Shown here: one piece after another, positions 41,748 to 49,206 of the stretch
Layout of the letters: each line of letters opens with the position of its first letter
Position numbering within the stretch: the first letter of the stretch is position 1
From: Gemmatimonas sp.
GTDB taxonomy: Bacteria > Krumholzibacteriota > Krumholzibacteriia > LZORAL124-64-63
NCBI GenBank assembly: GCA_013824755.1
Contig: PNOJ01000008.1
Coordinates: 1 to 49,206, forward strand
Reading direction: 5' to 3'
DNA: 49,206 nt
Position numbers and translations under genes: made by a program
Notes under the pieces: model-generated
The model's input: only the letters and a program-made list of their open reading frames with translations
Told to the model about the DNA's origin: nothing
Database searches by the model: none

Positions 41748-42997
41748 AAATGCTCGCCATCATCCGCCGTGAATACCTCGAGCGCGTCCGCACCAAGGGC
41801 TTCGTGATCAGCACGCTGCTGATCCCGCTGCTGATGGCCCTGGTCATGGTGTTGCCCATGCTCACCATGCAGTCGGTCGACACGCGCAACACCGTCGGCC
41901 TGATCGACCCCAGCGGGGAGTACTTCGCGCATCTGGACGCGGCCCTGTCCTCCCAGGAGGACCTGCACGTCTCGCTGATCCCGTTGCCGGTCGCCGGCGG
42001 CGACGTCGCGTCCGCGACGGCGAGCATGCAGGACCAGATCCGCGACGAGAGCCTCGACGGCGGCGTCGTCATCGGGGACGATTTCATCGGGACGCCGAAG
42101 GCCACCTACTACAGCCGCTCGGTCTCCGGCAGCATCGTGCGCGACGACCTGCAGCCGGCGCTGGACCGCGTGCTGCGCCAGGCGCGCTTCGCCCGGGTCG
42201 GGGTGCCGGACTCCCTGCACGCCTTCCTGTCCGAGCGCGTGGACTGGGAGTCGCTGTCGGTGGGCGACACCGGCGAGGCGACCCGCCGCGACGAGGGCGG
42301 CGTCATGCTGCTGGCCTTCACGCTCATCATGATGCTCTACATGATGGTCCTGGTGTACGGCCAGCAGACCCTGACCGCGGTGATCGAGGAGAAGAGCAGC
42401 CGCGTGGTCGAGGTGCTGCTGTCCAGCGTGCCCTCCTCGCAGCTGATGTTCGGCAAGGTGGTGGGCATCGGCGGCGCCGGCCTGACGCAGGTGGCCATCT
42501 GGACCGCCGCGATCTTCGTCATGGCCGGCCAGGGGCTGAGCGTGGGCGGCCTCTCCTTCGACGCCTCCTACCTGACGCCGATGATCCTGGGCTCGTTCAT
42601 GGTCTTCTTCCTGCTGGGCTTCCTGCTGTTTTCGATGATGTACGCCGGCGTCGGCGCGCTGTGCAACACGATCCAGGAGGCGCAGCCCTTCGCCACGCCG
42701 ATCATGATGTTCGTGATCATCCCGATGATGCTCATGACCCTGGTGCTGCGCGCGCCCGGCAGCCCCCTGGCCACGGTGCTGAGCCTGATCCCGATGTTCT
42801 CGCCCATCCTGATGTTCATGCGGGTCTGCCTGGCCTCGCCGCCGCTCTGGCAGGTCGTGCTGTCGTGGGTGCTGATGAGCGCCACGATCTGGCTGATGTC
42901 GCGGGCCGCCGGGAAGCTGTTCCGCGTCGGCATCCTGATGAGCGGTTCGGCCCCCAACTGGGCGACGCTCGTCAGGACGCTCCGTCAGCCCGATTAG
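41744..42997 (+). CDS. ABC transporter permease (NatB/ABC-2 type)
   Basis: A 417-residue membrane protein. One N-terminal helix (GFVISTLLIPLLMALVMVLP) precedes a ~150-residue extracytoplasmic domain. Five or six C-terminal helices follow (MLLAFTLIMMLYMMVLVYG, IWTAAIFVMAGQGL, MILGSFMVFFLLGFLLFSMMYAG and others). EEKSSRVVEVLLSSVPSSQLMFGK is the ABC-2/NatB coupling-helix signature. It likely exports Na+, a peptide or a toxic compound; the substrate cannot be resolved. The GTG start overlaps the ATPase stop (GTGA), with GGAGG seven bases upstream. Confidence 0.92.
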   Translation: MKMLAIIRREYLERVRTKGFVISTLLIPLLMALVMVLPMLTMQSVDTRNTVGLIDPSGEYFAHLDAALSSQEDLHVSLIPLPVAGGDVASATASMQDQIRDESLDGGVVIGDDFIGTPKATYYSRSVSGSIVRDDLQPALDRVLRQARFARVGVPDSLHAFLSERVDWESLSVGDTGEATRRDEGGVMLLAFTLIMMLYMMVLVYGQQTLTAVIEEKSSRVVEVLLSSVPSSQLMFGKVVGIGGAGLTQVAIWTAAIFVMAGQGLSVGGLSFDASYLTPMILGSFMVFFLLGFLLFSMMYAGVGALCNTIQEAQPFATPIMMFVIIPMMLMTLVLRAPGSPLATVLSLIPMFSPILMFMRVCLASPPLWQVVLSWVLMSATIWLMSRAAGKLFRVGILMSGSAPNWATLVRTLRQPD

Positions 42998-43000
42998 AGC

Positions 43001-43067
43001 GGAACAGGAGAGGGCCCGCGGACGGACCGCTTGCTAGACGGTCCGTCCGCGGGCCCTCTCCTGTTCC
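43001..43067. terminator. Perfect 29-bp hairpin after the ABC permease
   Basis: GGAACAGGAGAGGGCCCGCG and nine further bases pair perfectly with their complement around a 9-nt loop (CTTGCTAGA). No T-tract follows. It starts three bases after the permease stop, so termination or mRNA 3'-end protection is likely. TATGCTATCAT shortly downstream may be the -10 region of the next gene. Confidence 0.7.
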
Positions 43068-43115
43068 CGGCAGGTATGCTATCATCAAGGACACCTGTTC
43101 GATAGGGGCGGATCG

Positions 43116-46100
43116 ATGAAGCGTGGCTTGGCGGCGGTTTGTGTGATGGGGTGGGCGGCAGTGGCGGCGGCAGGGGCGGGGATGCACACCACGTACCTGT
43201 GGCACATGCACCAGCCGATCTACTGGCCGCAGGAGAGCGTGTGGACGCCGGGGCGGTACGAGACCGCCTTCGAGACGATCACCCTGGGGCACTCGCAGAA
43301 CGACGAGTTCTCGATCTTCAACTCGGACGACCGCGTCGCGGACTACCAGTGGTACCCCAAGGACGCCCTGCAGATGGTGCTGGACCTGCCGGAGGCCGGC
43401 GCGCAGGTCTCGTTCGCGGGCGCCCTGATCGAGAACCTGAACTCGCTGGGGCAGGCGGGCTGGAACGGCGGCCGCTACGCGTCGAACTGGTGGAGCCACT
43501 ACCGCACGGCCCGCGGCTGGCTCAACACCGCCGGCGACCCGCGCCTGGACCCGGTGCTGGCCGGCTTCCACCACGCGATCGGGCCGCTGTTGCCCGAGGC
43601 GGCGCTGCGCATGGAACTGGCGTGCGGCCGCGAGATCTGGGACGACGCCTGGGGCGCGGGGCCGCAGTCGGCCGGCTTCTTCCCGGCCGAGATGTGCTTC
43701 AGCGAGCGCATGATTCCCGCCCTGCGCGACGCCGGCGTCGCCTGGACCATCGTGCCCGACCTGCACCTCGCGCGGGCCTGCGAGGGCTACCCCTGGGCCG
43801 CGAACCTGGACAACACCGACGCCCCGAACCCCGCCGACCAGGTCAACCCCGTCCAGGCGAACTGGACCAGCCACACCATCTCGCGCGGCGTCACCCTGAA
43901 GGTGCCGTACCCCTTCGGCTTCACGCCCCACCGCGCGGTGCACGTCGACCCCGCCACCGGCGCCCGCGACACGATCGTCGTGGTGCCGGCCGCCGACGCC
44001 ATGGGCTGGGAGGAGGGCTACGGCCTGTTCGGCACCGGCGGCGTCGATGCCCTGGCCCCCTACAACGATCCCCAACGCCCGATGCTCGTGCTCTTCGCCC
44101 ACGACGGCGACAACGCCTGGAGCGGCGGCTACTCCTACTACCACGAGAACGTCACCCAGTTCGCCCACGCCGCGGCCGCGGCCGGCCACACGCCCACCAC
44201 CGTCGCCACCTACCTGCGCCACCACCCGGTGCCCGTCGGCGACGTCGTCCACGTCGAGGACGGCGGCTGGGTCAACGCCGACGGCGACTTCGGCAGCCCG
44301 CAGTTCATCAACTGGAACTGGCCGCTGGTGGACGCGGCCGGCCAGTTCGACATCCCCGGCGGCTGGGCCGAGGACGAGCGCAACTGGGCCGTGCTGATCG
44401 CCGCCCAGAACCGCGTCGAGACCGCGGCCGCGCATTTCGCGGTCGACCCCGCGAAGGTCGTCTCTCCGAATCCCGGCGCCAACGCCGCCGAGCGGGCCTG
44501 GCACTTCCTGCTGGCGGGCTACGAGAGCGGCTACATGTACTACGGCGCGTCCCTGGACATGGAGATCAAGGCCACGCTGGCCTGCAACCGCGCCGTCGCG
44601 CTGGCCGACCCGGTGATCGCGAGCCTGGGCGACGCCTCGCCGCCGACGGTGTGGCTGCCGCAGCGCCTGCCCTGGAACCCCGGCGGCCAGGGCGGCGGCT
44701 CGCTCTGGGGCTACCCCGGCGGTCAGGGCACGACCATGCCCCGCGACTTCCACGTCTGGACCTTCGCCCACGACGCCTCGGGCCTCGCGCGCGTCGAACT
44801 GATGGTCCGCGAGGACCAGGACGGCCGCAACGACCCCGCCACGATCGTCAACGAGACCTACGCCGGCGGCGCCGGCGTCGGCGCCTGGAGCGCGCTGCCG
44901 ATGAACCGCCGCGTCATGCCGACGGGCGAGCCCTGGCCCATGGCCGAGATCGACTTCACCACGCTGCCGTCGCGCATCGCCGACCAGTACTGGGTCGAGC
45001 TGACCGGCTACGCGGAGATCCTGCTGGACTACTACATCGAGGCCGAGGACTCGCTGGGTCACGTCACGCGCTCGCCGGTCCAGCATGTCTGGGTGGGCGC
45101 GGGCGACGGCGGCGCGGGCGAGGACCCGGTCGTGCGCACGCTGCCCTCGCCGCCGCAGGCGGGGCAGACCGCGCACGTCTGGTACGAGCCGGCCGGCCGA
45201 CCCCTGGCGTCGGCGACCGCGGTCCTGATGCACTGGGGGATCGACGGCTGGACCAACGTCCACGACACGGCCATGGCCTGGGACGACACCGCCACGGCCT
45301 GGCGCGCCGACATCGCTGTGCCGGGCAGCGCGCTGGTCCTGGACTGCGTCTTCACCGACGGCGCCGGCCTGTGGGACAACAACGGCGGCACCGACTGGCA
45401 CCTGACGGTCGCGGGCGGGCAGAGCGAGGAGTCGCCGTTCTCGATGGACGGCCAGCCGGACACCGGCGCGGTGCGCGAGGACTGCGGCGGCGTGCGCCTG
45501 TGGTACGCGTGGGAGGAGCCCTGGCTCTACCTGGCGACCGACGCGGTCACGAGCCAGTCGGGGCGCGACGCCTTCCTGCTGCTGGGCGCGGGCGGCGCCG
45601 CGATGCGCGGGGCGCCCTGGGCCAAGGCCGGGCAGGTGGCGACCTGGGACGCGTTCCTGGCCGGCGAAGGCAGCAACGCCTGGTGCGGCTGGTTCGACGC
45701 GGCGCAGGTCACGCCGCCGACCGGGCGGGTCGAACAGGCGCGCGGCGCGGTGCTGGAGGGGGCGATCCACCTGGGTGATCTGTACCCGGGGGCGCGGCCG
45801 ATGACGCTGGTGGTGGCGCTGGGGGTGTACGGGTCGGCTGACGGGGCGGCGCTGGTGGAGCAGTGCCCCGAGGGGAACGGGGACGGGGAACTCGGCGCGG
45901 CGGAGTATCTGGCGGTTTGGGTGCCGGTCGGGGTGGGGGAGGCCGTGCCTGCGGCGGGCCCGGTGAGGGTGACGGCGGTGCCGAACCCGTTCAACCCGAG
46001 CACGATGTTGAGGTTGAGCGGCGTGGGCGACGGGCCGGTGTCCGTCGTCGTTCACGACACGGTGGGACGAAACGTGCGGAGGTTGGCGGGAGTCGCCCTG

Positions 46101-46232
46101 AGCGGGGCTTGCGACATCGTCTGGGACGGGCGGGACGAGCGGGGGAGGACGGTGACCAGCGGGACCTACTTCCTGCGGGTGACGACCGAGGCGGGGGTCG
46201 CCAGGACCGGCAAGATCACGATGTTGAAGTAG
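43116..46232 (+). CDS. Secreted GH57-like glycosidase with starch-binding-type and FlgD-Ig sorting domains
   Basis: A 1038-residue multidomain protein with a short signal peptide (GLAAVCVMGWAAVAAAGAG). The N-terminal ~480 residues carry GH57-like motifs: LWHMHQPIYWP (H-x-H-Q-P), GFFPAEMCFSERMIPAL and LFAHDGDNAWSGG. The middle holds beta-sandwich modules; one of them (AVLMHWGIDGWTNV...CVFTDGAGLWDNNGG) resembles CBM25/26 starch-binding domains. The C-terminus, AVPNPFNPSTMLRL...WDGRDERGRTVTSGTYFLRV, is a FlgD-Ig/T9SS type A-like sorting domain ending KITMLK. It is probably a surface alpha-glucan hydrolase. Notably it uses this tail rather than the YR tail of other secreted proteins here. Confidence 0.88.
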   Translation: MKRGLAAVCVMGWAAVAAAGAGMHTTYLWHMHQPIYWPQESVWTPGRYETAFETITLGHSQNDEFSIFNSDDRVADYQWYPKDALQMVLDLPEAGAQVSFAGALIENLNSLGQAGWNGGRYASNWWSHYRTARGWLNTAGDPRLDPVLAGFHHAIGPLLPEAALRMELACGREIWDDAWGAGPQSAGFFPAEMCFSERMIPALRDAGVAWTIVPDLHLARACEGYPWAANLDNTDAPNPADQVNPVQANWTSHTISRGVTLKVPYPFGFTPHRAVHVDPATGARDTIVVVPAADAMGWEEGYGLFGTGGVDALAPYNDPQRPMLVLFAHDGDNAWSGGYSYYHENVTQFAHAAAAAGHTPTTVATYLRHHPVPVGDVVHVEDGGWVNADGDFGSPQFINWNWPLVDAAGQFDIPGGWAEDERNWAVLIAAQNRVETAAAHFAVDPAKVVSPNPGANAAERAWHFLLAGYESGYMYYGASLDMEIKATLACNRAVALADPVIASLGDASPPTVWLPQRLPWNPGGQGGGSLWGYPGGQGTTMPRDFHVWTFAHDASGLARVELMVREDQDGRNDPATIVNETYAGGAGVGAWSALPMNRRVMPTGEPWPMAEIDFTTLPSRIADQYWVELTGYAEILLDYYIEAEDSLGHVTRSPVQHVWVGAGDGGAGEDPVVRTLPSPPQAGQTAHVWYEPAGRPLASATAVLMHWGIDGWTNVHDTAMAWDDTATAWRADIAVPGSALVLDCVFTDGAGLWDNNGGTDWHLTVAGGQSEESPFSMDGQPDTGAVREDCGGVRLWYAWEEPWLYLATDAVTSQSGRDAFLLLGAGGAAMRGAPWAKAGQVATWDAFLAGEGSNAWCGWFDAAQVTPPTGRVEQARGAVLEGAIHLGDLYPGARPMTLVVALGVYGSADGAALVEQCPEGNGDGELGAAEYLAVWVPVGVGEAVPAAGPVRVTAVPNPFNPSTMLRLSGVGDGPVSVVVHDTVGRNVRRLAGVALSGACDIVWDGRDERGRTVTSGTYFLRVTTEAGVARTGKITMLK

Positions 46233-46248
46233 ATCGGGAGCGAGCGCG

Positions 46249-47112
46249 TCAGCCATCCTTGAGGGCGTCGACGAGCGTCGCATCGACCCAGTAGATGTTC
46301 CCATCGTCCCCGCAGAAGAACAGGTACTTCCCATCCGGCGAAAGCGAAGGGAATCGCGCCTGGATATCACACACGCGTCGGGGAGCCGACCAGGACCCAT
46401 CGCTCTGGTGGAAGCTGACGTGGACGTAGAGGTCTTCCTTGTCGTCGAGGCGGGGACGGTTCGAGGCGAACAGCAGGAACGACTCGTCGGGTGATATATA
46501 CGGCGTGTAGTCGATGGCCTGCGGGACATTGATCGTTTCGTCCAGGGGCACGATGTCCGCATAGCCTTCCGCCGCATACCGGGCGCCGAAGATGCCCGAG
46601 TTCCATACCTTCGTCGTCATCGTGGAGGAGAAGTAGACCCGTCCTGCCGTGGTGAAGGAAGAGCTCGCTTTCAGCATGTGGCCATCGCTGCGCGGGGCGC
46701 TCCAGCCGGCCGCCGTTCGCTCGACGTACCTCGCGACCCAGCCGTCTCCGGCATCGATCCGGAAAAACAACTTCTTCCCATCCGGCGAAAACGTGGCCGC
46801 CTGGCTGTTCCCGCCCTGGGCGAAGGCCGGCGGCTCGGGACTCGACCACTTCCCGTCGACGATGCATACCGACAGGATCTGAGTTGAGAACGTCGACATG
46901 TCGACGGTATTCCAGTACATCTCCCGGCCGTCGGAGGAGATTTCCAGGCGGCTGTGGATGTTGCCCTTGGAGATGACTCCCGGGGCGAAGATGACGGGAG
47001 TGTTCCCCGGGGGCGTCTGACCCAGATACGGAATCGCCTCGATGGGGGTCTGGGCTAGCCCGGCCGAAGTCAGCACCGAGCAGGTCAGCAGGATCAGCGC
47101 CAGCGGCCTCAT
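46249..47112 (-). CDS. Secreted PD40/TolB-like beta-propeller protein
   Basis: A 287-residue protein with a signal peptide (LALILLTCSVLTSAGLAQ). Repeats of the PD40 type follow: SRLEISSDGREMYWNT, QAATFSPDGKKLFFRI, YTPYISPDESFLLFASNRP and PSLSPDGKYLFFCGDDG, giving roughly four to six blades. Such propellers usually bind proteins or ligands; no catalytic site is visible. Base usage is slightly less GC-rich than the neighbours, and the track ORF's longer N-terminus lacks a signal peptide. AAGGAG lies five bases before the chosen ATG. It is divergent from the cysteine-rich exported protein and converges on the GH57-like gene with 16 bases between. Confidence 0.85.
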   Translation of the reverse strand: MRPLALILLTCSVLTSAGLAQTPIEAIPYLGQTPPGNTPVIFAPGVISKGNIHSRLEISSDGREMYWNTVDMSTFSTQILSVCIVDGKWSSPEPPAFAQGGNSQAATFSPDGKKLFFRIDAGDGWVARYVERTAAGWSAPRSDGHMLKASSSFTTAGRVYFSSTMTTKVWNSGIFGARYAAEGYADIVPLDETINVPQAIDYTPYISPDESFLLFASNRPRLDDKEDLYVHVSFHQSDGSWSAPRRVCDIQARFPSLSPDGKYLFFCGDDGNIYWVDATLVDALKDG

Positions 47113-47335
47113 GCGATCTCCTTGCCGTGCGAGGGCAGCCTCACCCCGACGGCACGTCGCGTGCCGCCGCCGGCTGCCAGGGATGGCGGCATGGTATCGC
47201 CCGGACCAGCGCTCACGCCAGCAGAATCCGGCGCCACGAGGCCGTGACGGACATCCGAACCTTTCCGTGCCAGTTCCGTATGCCGCAGCATGTCTCGTCG
47301 AACGGTCGACATCGACTGCCGGGAAAGGAGCACCC

Positions 47336-47872
47336 ATGGATCGCAAGGAATTCCTGAAGACCGCCTGCGGGCTGGGCGTCTGCGGCTGCGCCCTGAGCCT
47401 CATCGGCCCCGCCGCCCCGCTGCTGGCGGCCGAGGCCCCCGCCGAGGACCAGCGCCTGGTTTTTGTCCGGTACCAGCTCGCGAAGATGCTCGGTTACCTG
47501 GCCGCCGACACGCCGGCGGAGACCTGCGCGGGGATCCTCGAGCAGACCGGCCGCGAGTGCGCGAAGCTGGGCCAGCTCGGGGCCAGGTTCAAGGACGATC
47601 CCGAGGGCTACTTCGCCTCGGCCAATCAGAACTGGGGCACCGATTTCGCATGGGACAAGGAGAAGGGGATCGTCACCGTCACGGTCGCCGCCGGGGAATG
47701 CGGCTGCCCGCTGGTCGACGCGCGGCGGACGCCGGCGGTCTGGTGCAACTGCTCCGTCGGGTACCAGAAGGAGAGCTTCGAGGCCATCTTCGGCAGGCCC
47801 GTTCAGGTCCGCCTCGTGGAGTCCAAGCTCGGCGGCGCCGAACGTTGCATCTTCGAAGTCGCGTTGACGTAG
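47336..47872 (+). CDS. Exported cysteine-rich protein resembling DUF6144/ATC-hydrolase-like proteins
   Basis: A 178-residue protein. DRKEFLKTACGLGVCGCALSLIG looks like a Tat-type signal with RK in place of RR, followed by PAAPLLAAEA. The C-terminal half has AGECGCPLVDARRTPAVWCNCSVGYQKESFEAIFG and ESKLGGAERCIFEV. That order (CxC, then CxCSxGxxxxxFExxxG, then GGxxCxFE) is shared by small-molecule-binding families such as DUF6144 and L-2-aminothiazoline-carboxylate hydrolase-like proteins. The clustered cysteines could hold metal or a cluster. AAAGGAG lies five bases before the ATG. Function is unknown. Confidence 0.75.
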   Translation: MDRKEFLKTACGLGVCGCALSLIGPAAPLLAAEAPAEDQRLVFVRYQLAKMLGYLAADTPAETCAGILEQTGRECAKLGQLGARFKDDPEGYFASANQNWGTDFAWDKEKGIVTVTVAAGECGCPLVDARRTPAVWCNCSVGYQKESFEAIFGRPVQVRLVESKLGGAERCIFEVALT

Positions 47873-48239
47873 CCGCCGGCGGGCGGGAGTGCGCAGGTCG
47901 GCGTTGACGCCGAAGTGATCGCATGAGTGGACATCTCATCTCTGTCTCTTCAGGGAAGAAGAGGGGAGGCCATCATGGGTCCACCCGGCTGAATTCAGGA
48001 GTAATACAACCTTCTATTTGTCGTTGACGAGGAGCATCGTACTTTTCGACCAGCGCCGACCACATTCACCTTGCTAGGCATTGGGCCGCTGACTAGTTTT
48101 GCTCCACGACCGTCACGGCGGGCATACCTCTTTGATCGACAACCGGTTGCCGTGGCGGCCAGTCGCTTTCACCAGGACCTCGAACGCCTTTGCCGGAGCG
48201 CTTTCCGCGACCGGCTCGGCGAGGGAGGGAAGCGGAGCC
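47873..48239. other. 367-base intergenic region, less GC-rich, no gene seen
   Basis: I find no reading frame with a convincing start and no hairpin terminator. TTGTCG-N16-TACTTT (48018-48045) could be a promoter for the following gene with a long leader. Base composition in the middle (around 47990-48050) is clearly lower in GC than the surroundings. Confidence 0.4.
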
Positions 48240-48779
48240 ATGGCCAGCGAAGCTCAGTCCCGCTACAAGATGGTCAACGTCCGGACCGGGCACGTCATCA
48301 TGGAGCATGACGTCTTGAGCCACGCAGCTCGTTCCTACTTCTGTGACGAACCCGTCCCGCCGCGCGAGGATTATCGCGAAGGTCCGCATCGCTGGCGCTA
48401 CGCGGGCATGGCGCAATCCTTCCAGTTCGACATCCTCGACGAGCGGACGGGCGAGATCGTCCCGCTGCGGGAGATGCTCGGCCTCGTCTACTACGCCAAC
48501 GCCAAGCCCGACAGCACCCTGCACCGCCTGGGCAAGATCGCGCACGACAACGGGATCTCGGTCTACGCGGCCGTCGCCTACGAGAACCCGGACGGATCGG
48601 TGCGCGTGCTGGACGGCGAGAAGGTGCGGCTGCTCAACGCGCTGTTCAACGGACGCTTGCACACGCCCGGCAAGAAGATCCTGATCTTGCCGGATCTCTT
48701 CGATATCTACCGCACGGTGTCCTATGGGGACATCATGATCGACTTCGGCCTGGCGTCGATGGAACCGGACGAGACCTAG
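48240..48779 (+). CDS. Conserved-looking protein of unknown function before a DRTGG gene
   Basis: A 179-residue soluble protein without signal peptide or membrane segment. I do not recognise it. Distinctive stretches are VNVRTGHVIMEHDVLSHAARSYF, SFQFDILDERTGEIVPLREMLG, STLHRLGKIAHDNGISVYAAVAY and GKKILILPDLFDIYRTVSYGD. Regular alternation of helices and strands suggests a folded enzyme or regulator. GGGAGGGAAGCGGAGCC precedes the ATG. It is followed after 25 bases by a DRTGG-domain gene, so it is likely part of the same operon and may share its regulatory role. Confidence 0.7.
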   Translation: MASEAQSRYKMVNVRTGHVIMEHDVLSHAARSYFCDEPVPPREDYREGPHRWRYAGMAQSFQFDILDERTGEIVPLREMLGLVYYANAKPDSTLHRLGKIAHDNGISVYAAVAYENPDGSVRVLDGEKVRLLNALFNGRLHTPGKKILILPDLFDIYRTVSYGDIMIDFGLASMEPDET

Positions 48780-48804
48780 ACTCGTCAACTCAAGGAGCCC
48801 GAGC

Positions 48805-49134
48805 ATGAAACTGTCGGTCCTCGCGGAGAAACTGGCGCTCAAGCCCGTCACCGCGATGTTTGACAAGGAGATCTCCGGCGTCTACATCTCCGACATGGTC
48901 AGCGACGTGATCGCCAACGCGAAACCGGGCGACCTGCTGGTGACGGTGCAGATCCACAACAACGTGATCGCCGCCGCCAACCTCGTCGACATCGCGGGCA
49001 TCGTGGTCACCCAGAGCAAGCTGCCGTCGGAAGACGTCAGGAAGATGGCCGAGAAGGCGCAGATTCCGATCTTCTCGACCGACCTGAGCCGCTGGCAGGT
49101 CACGACCATGCTGTACGAAGCCGGGGTGCGCTGA
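48805..49134 (+). CDS. DRTGG-domain protein
   Basis: A 109-residue single-domain protein. LSVLAEKLALKPVTAMFDKEISGVYISDMVSDVIANAKPGDLLVTVQ, HNNVIAAANLVDIAGIVVTQ and AEKAQIPIFSTDLSRWQVTTMLYEAGV follow the DRTGG pattern. The domain binds adenine nucleotides in some proteins. Stand-alone copies often cluster with anti-sigma-type kinases, PHP proteins and [FeFe]-hydrogenase or NADH-dehydrogenase-like genes, which may lie just outside the window. CAAGGAGCCCGAGC precedes the ATG. Confidence 0.88.
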   Translation: MKLSVLAEKLALKPVTAMFDKEISGVYISDMVSDVIANAKPGDLLVTVQIHNNVIAAANLVDIAGIVVTQSKLPSEDVRKMAEKAQIPIFSTDLSRWQVTTMLYEAGVR

Positions 49135-49162
49135 CCCGCCGCCAATCCCGGGAGCCGCCGCG

Positions 49163-49206
49163 ATGCTGATGCAGGAACTGGTCGACCTCCTGAAGTGCCA
49201 GGTGAT
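49163..49206 (+). CDS. Start of a further gene, cut by the window edge
   Basis: Only about 14 codons are visible, MLMQELVDLLKCQV. The helix resembles the beginning of another DRTGG-type protein, which would fit the neighbour, but this is too short to identify. A GGGAG lies about ten bases upstream of the ATG. Confidence 0.4.
   Translation, partial: MLMQELVDLLKCQV

Noticed and set aside
42972-46577. 1201-residue minus-strand ORF
   Set aside because: Antisense shadow of the GH57-like gene; no motif, His/Gly/Val-rich composition typical of GC-rich antisense frames.

Overview
The window is very GC-rich, tightly packed bacterial chromosome with many ATGA/GTGA start-stop overlaps. I see no phage, integron, CRISPR, rRNA or tRNA signal. 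Several features suggest a Gram-negative of the FCB group, of Krumholzibacteriota or Eisenbacteria type: outer-membrane barrels, lipoproteins, a FlgD-Ig (T9SS type A-like) C-terminal domain, a bacilliredoxin, and small secreted proteins sharing a W-x-x-V-K-x-L-Y-R carboxy terminus. The taxonomy is inference from this gene content; no marker gene was tested.

Layout. 1-2.6 kb: a partial bacilliredoxin diverges from a double OB-fold lipoprotein, followed by DNA polymerase IV. 2.7-7.0 kb: an operon of LOG/SLOG-family protein, AsnB-type amidotransferase, free-standing acyl carrier protein and acyl-AMP ligase. 7.1-11.1 kb: three YR-tail secreted proteins interspersed with a crotonase and a TIGR01777 epimerase. 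11.2-14.1 kb (minus): a three-subunit FAD/[2Fe-2S] amino-acid dehydrogenase, divergent from a glutamine synthetase and YjbQ. 16.1-22.7 kb: a six-gene exopolysaccharide operon (membrane protein, GT2 synthase, bactofilin-like beta-helix, CE4-type deacetylase, lipoprotein, YaiO-like barrel). 22.9-24.6 kb: an MBL hydrolase and a fourth YR-tail protein. 24.9-27.5 kb: a sugar symporter with a GH17-like hydrolase. 27.5-31 kb (minus): a pentaheme cytochrome, a haem-bearing outer-membrane barrel and an EamA exporter. 31.1-38 kb: WecB, AlaS, an isocitrate dehydrogenase carrying a cysteine-rich insertion, and a THUMP-like methyltransferase. 38-43 kb: a two-component system divergent from a candidate small RNA and a NatAB-type ABC exporter. 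43.1-49.2 kb: a GH57-like secreted enzyme, a PD40 beta-propeller, a cysteine-rich exported protein, an unknown protein and the start of a DRTGG-domain gene cluster.

The most interesting signals are three. (1) Four otherwise unrelated exported proteins share a terminal motif, consensus W-[GS]-x-V-K-x-L-Y-R-COOH, written with different codons. Two of them belong to families known to swap C-terminal anchors, so the motif may be an undescribed sorting or anchoring signal. (2) Two copies in opposite orientation of a ~125-nt intergenic element fold into a long stem with two inner hairpins, and several stem positions differ between copies by compensatory changes. (3) The isocitrate dehydrogenase has a Cys-rich, zinc-ribbon-like insertion next to the serine that is phosphorylated in E. 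coli Icd. A candidate response-regulator-controlled small RNA and the composition of the exopolysaccharide operon also deserve a look.
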